From assembly GCF_002951615.1 (NCBI RefSeq), contig NZ_CP019062.1, positions 1,922,001 through 1,986,000 on the forward strand: DNA of 64,000 nucleotides. Reading direction: 5' to 3'. Below the pieces are notes generated by a model. That model did not search any database, had not been told where the DNA came from, and saw only the letters and a program-made list of their open reading frames with translations. Source of the DNA: Rahnella sikkimica (lineage in GTDB: Bacteria; Pseudomonadota; Gammaproteobacteria; Enterobacterales; Enterobacteriaceae). Numbering within the stretch: the first letter of the stretch is position 1; each line of letters starts with the position of its first letter. The position numbers were made by a program, and so were the translations under genes. Positions 60,131-64,000 of the stretch are shown in pieces.

Positions 60131-60157
60131 TAAAAGAGGGAGCAAGCTCCCTCTTTC
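60131..60157 (-). terminator. rplT terminator
   Basis: Stem AAAGAGGGAGC / GCTCCCTCTTT with loop of two bases and TTTATATTTT downstream; it separates rplT from the pheM promoter region, perhaps incompletely. Confidence 0.8.
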
Positions 60158-60164
60158 ACCTGAC

Positions 60165-60536
<372 letters not shown>

Positions 60537-60562
60537 TTATATTCTAAATTAAAAAAGTGTAT

Positions 60563-60760
60563 TTATGCGTACGGCAGACATGCAGAGACCATGGCCAAAT
60601 CGTTCTTGGATACCAGGCCTTTTGGACGCAAGTGACGTTTACGCTTAGTAGCTTTTTTGGTCAGAATATGACGCAGGTTTGCGTGCTTACGCTTAAAACC
60701 ACCGTTGGCGGTTTTTTTGAAGCGTTTAGCGGCGCCGCGTACTGTTTTGATCTTAGGCAT
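60563..60760 (-). CDS. rpmI: 50S ribosomal protein L35
   Basis: 65 residues, [17 protein letters not shown] at the start and very basic. The ATG at 60758-60760 is preferred over one four codons upstream because it matches the family. It lies between infC (95-base gap, likely holding the L20 binding site) and rplT. Confidence 0.98.
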   Translation of the reverse strand: MPKIKTVRGAAKRFKKTANGGFKRKHANLRHILTKKATKRKRHLRPKGLVSKNDLAMVSACLPYA

Positions 60761-60855
60761 TTTAAATTCCACTTCGCATTGTTATTAACATGAATCAGAA
60801 AGGCGAATCCAGCATGCGCGGTGTGAACACCGCGCAGCAGGATTACTTGGAAGCC

Positions 60856-61410
<555 letters not shown>

Positions 61411-63339
61411 TTATTCCTCCAGTTGATGAAGACTTCTGCTGCGGATTTCCGCCAGCAGTTTGTCAACGACTTCGCTAACATCCATGCTTCCTAAGTCTTT
61501 GCCGCGGCGGGTACGAACAGCAACTTTGCCTGATTCGACCTCTTTATCACCACAAACTAACATGTAAGGAACACGGCGTAGCGTGTGTTCGCGAATTTTA
61601 AAGCCAATCTTCTCATTTCTCAAGTCGGCTTTAACGCGAATGCCTGCATCTTGCAGTTTTTTGGTTAATTCTTCGACATACGGTGCTTGTGAATCAGTAA
61701 TATTCATGATCACAACTTGTACCGGCGCTATCCAGGTCGGGAAGAACCCAGCGTATTCTTCGGTCAAAATACCGATGAAGCGCTCCATGGAACCCAGGAT
61801 AGCACGGTGAATCATTACCGGAACCTGACGGTCGTTGCTTTCGCCAATATAAGAAGCGTTCAAGCGACCAGGTAATGAAAAGTCGAGCTGCACGGTACCA
61901 CACTGCCACGCACGATCCAAACAATCATGCAAGGTAAATTCAATTTTTGGGCCGTAGAACGCACCTTCACCCGGCTGATATTCGAATTCAATCTTGTTTT
62001 CGGTCAGCGCTGCGGCCAGGTCGTCTTCCGCCTTAGTCCACATTTCGTCAGTACCAATGCGCTTCTCCGGACGGGTGGACAGTTTCACCACAATCTTTTC
62101 GAAACCAAAAGTGCTGTACATGTCATAGACCATGCGGATGCAGCTGTTCACTTCGTCACGCACCTGCTCTTCAGTACAGAAGATGTGGGCGTCGTCCTGA
62201 GTGAAGCCACGAACACGCATCAGGCCGTGCAATGCACCTGAAGGCTCATTACGGTGGCAACTGCCGAACTCGGCCATACGCAATGGCAGATCACGGTAGG
62301 ATTTCAGACCCTGGTTGAAGATTTGTACATGCCCAGGGCAGTTCATCGGTTTGATGCAATATTCACGGTTTTCAGAAGAAGTCGTGAACATCGCTTCTTT
62401 GTAGTTTTCCCAGTGACCGGTTTTTTCCCACAGTACGCGGTCCATCATGAACGGGCCTTTGACTTCCTGATAGTCATAAGACTTCAGTTTCATACGTACA
62501 AAGGCTTCCAGCTCACGGAAAATAGTCCAGCCGTCGTTGTGCCAGAACACCATACCTGGCGCTTCTTCCTGCATGTGATACAGGTCGAGTTGCTTACCGA
62601 TTTTGCGGTGATCACGCTTGCCGGCTTCTTCCAGACGCTGAATGTAGGCATTCAGCTGTTTTTTATCTGCCCAGGCGGTGCCGTAGATACGTTGCAGCAT
62701 TTTGTTATCGCTGTTGCCACGCCAGTAAGCACCGGAAGTTTTCTGCAGTTTGAAATGATGACAGAAACGCATATTCGGTACATGCGGACCCCGGCACATA
62801 TCCACATATTCTTCGTGATGATACAGACCCGGACGATCATCATGACTGATGTTTTCATCCAGAATCGCCACTTTGTATTCTTCACCACGGCTTGCAAAGG
62901 TATCACGCGCTTCCTGCCAGCTGACTTTCTTTTTAATAACGTCGTAATTCTTTTCAGCCAGTTCGTGCATGCGCTTTTCAAGCAGTTCGATGTCTTCCTG
63001 AGTGAGCGTGCGATCTAAATCGACGTCATAATAGAAGCCATTATCGATAACCGGGCCGATAGCCATTTTGGTGTCTGGCCACAATTGCTTGATGGCATGA
63101 CCCAAAAGGTGCGCACAGGAGTGGCGCAGGATTTCAAGACCGGCTTCGTCTTTAGCGGTGATGATCGCCAGTTGTGCATCCGTTTCAATCAGATCAGTCG
63201 CATCTACCAGTTCGCCGTTAACGCGACCCGCGATACAGGCTTTCGCCAGACCAGGACCGATATCGAGAGCAACATCAAGAGGTGAAACGGGGCGATCAAA
63301 AACGCGCTGGCTTCCATCAGGAAGAGTAATGACAGGCAT
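61411..63339 (-). CDS. thrS: Threonyl-tRNA synthetase
   Basis: 642 residues, as in E. coli. N-terminal TGS domain ([15 protein letters not shown]), editing domain with the [14 protein letters not shown] zinc-type motif, class II core (motif 2 [25 protein letters not shown]) and anticodon-binding domain. First gene of thrS-infC-rpmI-rplT. The leader upstream carries the autoregulatory arm. Confidence 0.99.
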   Translation of the reverse strand: MPVITLPDGSQRVFDRPVSPLDVALDIGPGLAKACIAGRVNGELVDATDLIETDAQLAIITAKDEAGLEILRHSCAHLLGHAIKQLWPDTKMAIGPVIDNGFYYDVDLDRTLTQEDIELLEKRMHELAEKNYDVIKKKVSWQEARDTFASRGEEYKVAILDENISHDDRPGLYHHEEYVDMCRGPHVPNMRFCHHFKLQKTSGAYWRGNSDNKMLQRIYGTAWADKKQLNAYIQRLEEAGKRDHRKIGKQLDLYHMQEEAPGMVFWHNDGWTIFRELEAFVRMKLKSYDYQEVKGPFMMDRVLWEKTGHWENYKEAMFTTSSENREYCIKPMNCPGHVQIFNQGLKSYRDLPLRMAEFGSCHRNEPSGALHGLMRVRGFTQDDAHIFCTEEQVRDEVNSCIRMVYDMYSTFGFEKIVVKLSTRPEKRIGTDEMWTKAEDDLAAALTENKIEFEYQPGEGAFYGPKIEFTLHDCLDRAWQCGTVQLDFSLPGRLNASYIGESNDRQVPVMIHRAILGSMERFIGILTEEYAGFFPTWIAPVQVVIMNITDSQAPYVEELTKKLQDAGIRVKADLRNEKIGFKIREHTLRRVPYMLVCGDKEVESGKVAVRTRRGKDLGSMDVSEVVDKLLAEIRSRSLHQLEE

Positions 63340-63342
63340 GTT

Positions 63343-63400
63343 AATTCCTTAATCTACAGTGGTGCCCCACACGACAGAGCACATCTAGAAAAATATTTGA
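63343..63400 (-). promoter_or_regulatory. thrS translational operator
   Basis: On the minus strand the leader holds a hairpin GTGCTC / GGGCAC (63362-63382) whose loop contains CGT, the Thr anticodon, followed by ACCACTGTAGATTAAGGA and the ATG. This resembles the E. coli thrS operator, in which ThrRS binds a tRNA-like arm and blocks translation. Confidence 0.8.
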
Positions 63401-63628
63401 GTTTAATTTCATATAGTTATCCACGCTATTCAGCTTTACTTTGCCAAATATAGGCACCCTGTAATACATCACGTAATTGTATCGGGATGCGACGCGAAAA
63501 CAGACAGCGAGTTTACCACCCGTAAAGTGCGAATTTCCAGCAACCTGTGTTGCTTATTATGGATATTTTTCGTGTAATCCCTCCGGACACGCTAAGGTAA
63601 ACAGAGACGCTTTTCAAAAGGGAAATTT

Positions 63629-64000
63629 ATGTCAGAAGTCAGTCTGTTATTTCAGGCCATAGGATTGGGTTTAGTGGTGATTCTTCCGCTGGCGAATCCT
63701 TTAACTACCGTCGCCCTGTTGCTGGGGCTATCCGGAAATATGACGGCGCAAGAGCGGAATCAGCAGTCGCTGATGGCCTCGGTGTACGTTTTCATCATCA
63801 TGATGGTCGCCTACTACGCCGGACAACTGGTGATGAATACCTTCGGAATTTCGATTCCCGGTTTACGTATTGCCGGTGGCCTGATTGTAACGTTTATCGG
63901 TTTCCGGATGCTTTTCCCTCAGCCGCATGTTGAAGAAAAAGTGCTGATGGAAAACAAAACTGAAGAGATGAAGCGGCAGGATTCACCGAATATCGCGTTT
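63629..64000 (+). CDS. marC: MarC family inner membrane protein (5' part)
   Basis: The first 124 codons are in the window; the gene runs off the end. The sequence [26 protein letters not shown] and [24 protein letters not shown] is very close to E. coli MarC, with helices in the UPF0056 pattern. Function unknown; MarC is not itself a drug resistance determinant. A good ribosome binding site (AAGGGAAAT) lies ahead. In E. coli it lies next to marRAB, not thrS; no marRAB is seen here. Confidence 0.88.
   Translation, partial: MSEVSLLFQAIGLGLVVILPLANPLTTVALLLGLSGNMTAQERNQQSLMASVYVFIIMMVAYYAGQLVMNTFGISIPGLRIAGGLIVTFIGFRMLFPQPHVEEKVLMENKTEEMKRQDSPNIAF

Noticed and set aside
62254..63018. 254-codon plus-strand frame inside thrS
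   Set aside because: Antisense shadow of an intact, highly conserved synthetase gene.

Overview
The window is an ordinary chromosomal stretch of an enterobacterium (order Enterobacterales). Gene order follows the E. coli K-12 ydhK to thrS region closely, and the proteins are near full-length matches to E. coli families. Several details point away from E. coli and towards a Yersiniaceae-type genome such as Rahnella, Ewingella or Serratia relatives. A hemS-hmuTUV heme-uptake cluster sits after aroH, the arnBCADTEF operon lies between nlpC and btuD, lplA sits between the ydiV-like gene and nlpC, and nemR, sodB and ydhQ are missing from their usual places. The genus is an inference from gene order and sequence similarity; no database search was run. 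I see no mobile element, prophage or CRISPR array.

Layout. 1-5.5 kb: end of a FUSC-type efflux gene (ydhK), frameshifted ydhF, ydhL, then nemA, gloA, rnt and grxD (electrophile detoxification, RNA maturation, Fe-S glutaredoxin). 5.9-14.7 kb: mepH, the tiny ynhF, purR, punR/punC, cfa, ribC, mdtK. 14.9-17.6 kb: two identical tRNA-Val(GAC) genes, pykF, lpp. 17.8-24.9 kb: ldtE and the sufABCDSE Fe-S assembly operon (minus strand). 25.3-31.1 kb: an unrecognised Cys/His-rich protein under a Fur box, menI, ydiJ, frameshifted ydiK and the RprA small RNA. 31.2-36.1 kb: ppsA, ppsR, aroH. 36.4-40.1 kb: hemS-hmuTUV under a Fur box. 40.1-44.4 kb: selO, a degenerate EAL gene (ydiV-like), lplA, nlpC. 44.6-52.0 kb: arnBCADTEF for lipid A modification, preceded by a PmrA-type box. 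52.3-54.8 kb: btuCED. 54.9-55.8 kb: a divergent pair of small secreted His/Gly-rich proteins. 56.1-63.3 kb: thrS-infC-rpmI-rplT and pheM-pheS-pheT-ihfA. 63.6 kb to the end: the start of marC.

Themes. Iron is prominent: suf, heme uptake and the orphan gene at 25.3 kb all carry Fur-like sites. Carbon flux is controlled at the PEP/pyruvate node: pykF has a Cra box just downstream of its promoter (repression) and ppsA has one just upstream (activation), while PpsR tunes PpsA. Envelope maintenance recurs (Lpp, LdtE, MepH, NlpC, Arn, RprA). Translation genes carry classical autogenous controls: the pheM attenuator, an AUU start for infC and an anticodon-like arm ahead of thrS.

Two genes (ydhF, ydiK) are each broken by the loss of one base in a G run while everything around them is intact. 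This pattern fits either homopolymer sequencing error or recent decay. The best candidates for new biology are the Fur-boxed Cys/His-rich orphan protein (25314-25718), an orphan terminator that may end a small RNA upstream of nemA, a possible small RNA next to sufA, and the divergent His/Gly-rich secreted pair at 55 kb.
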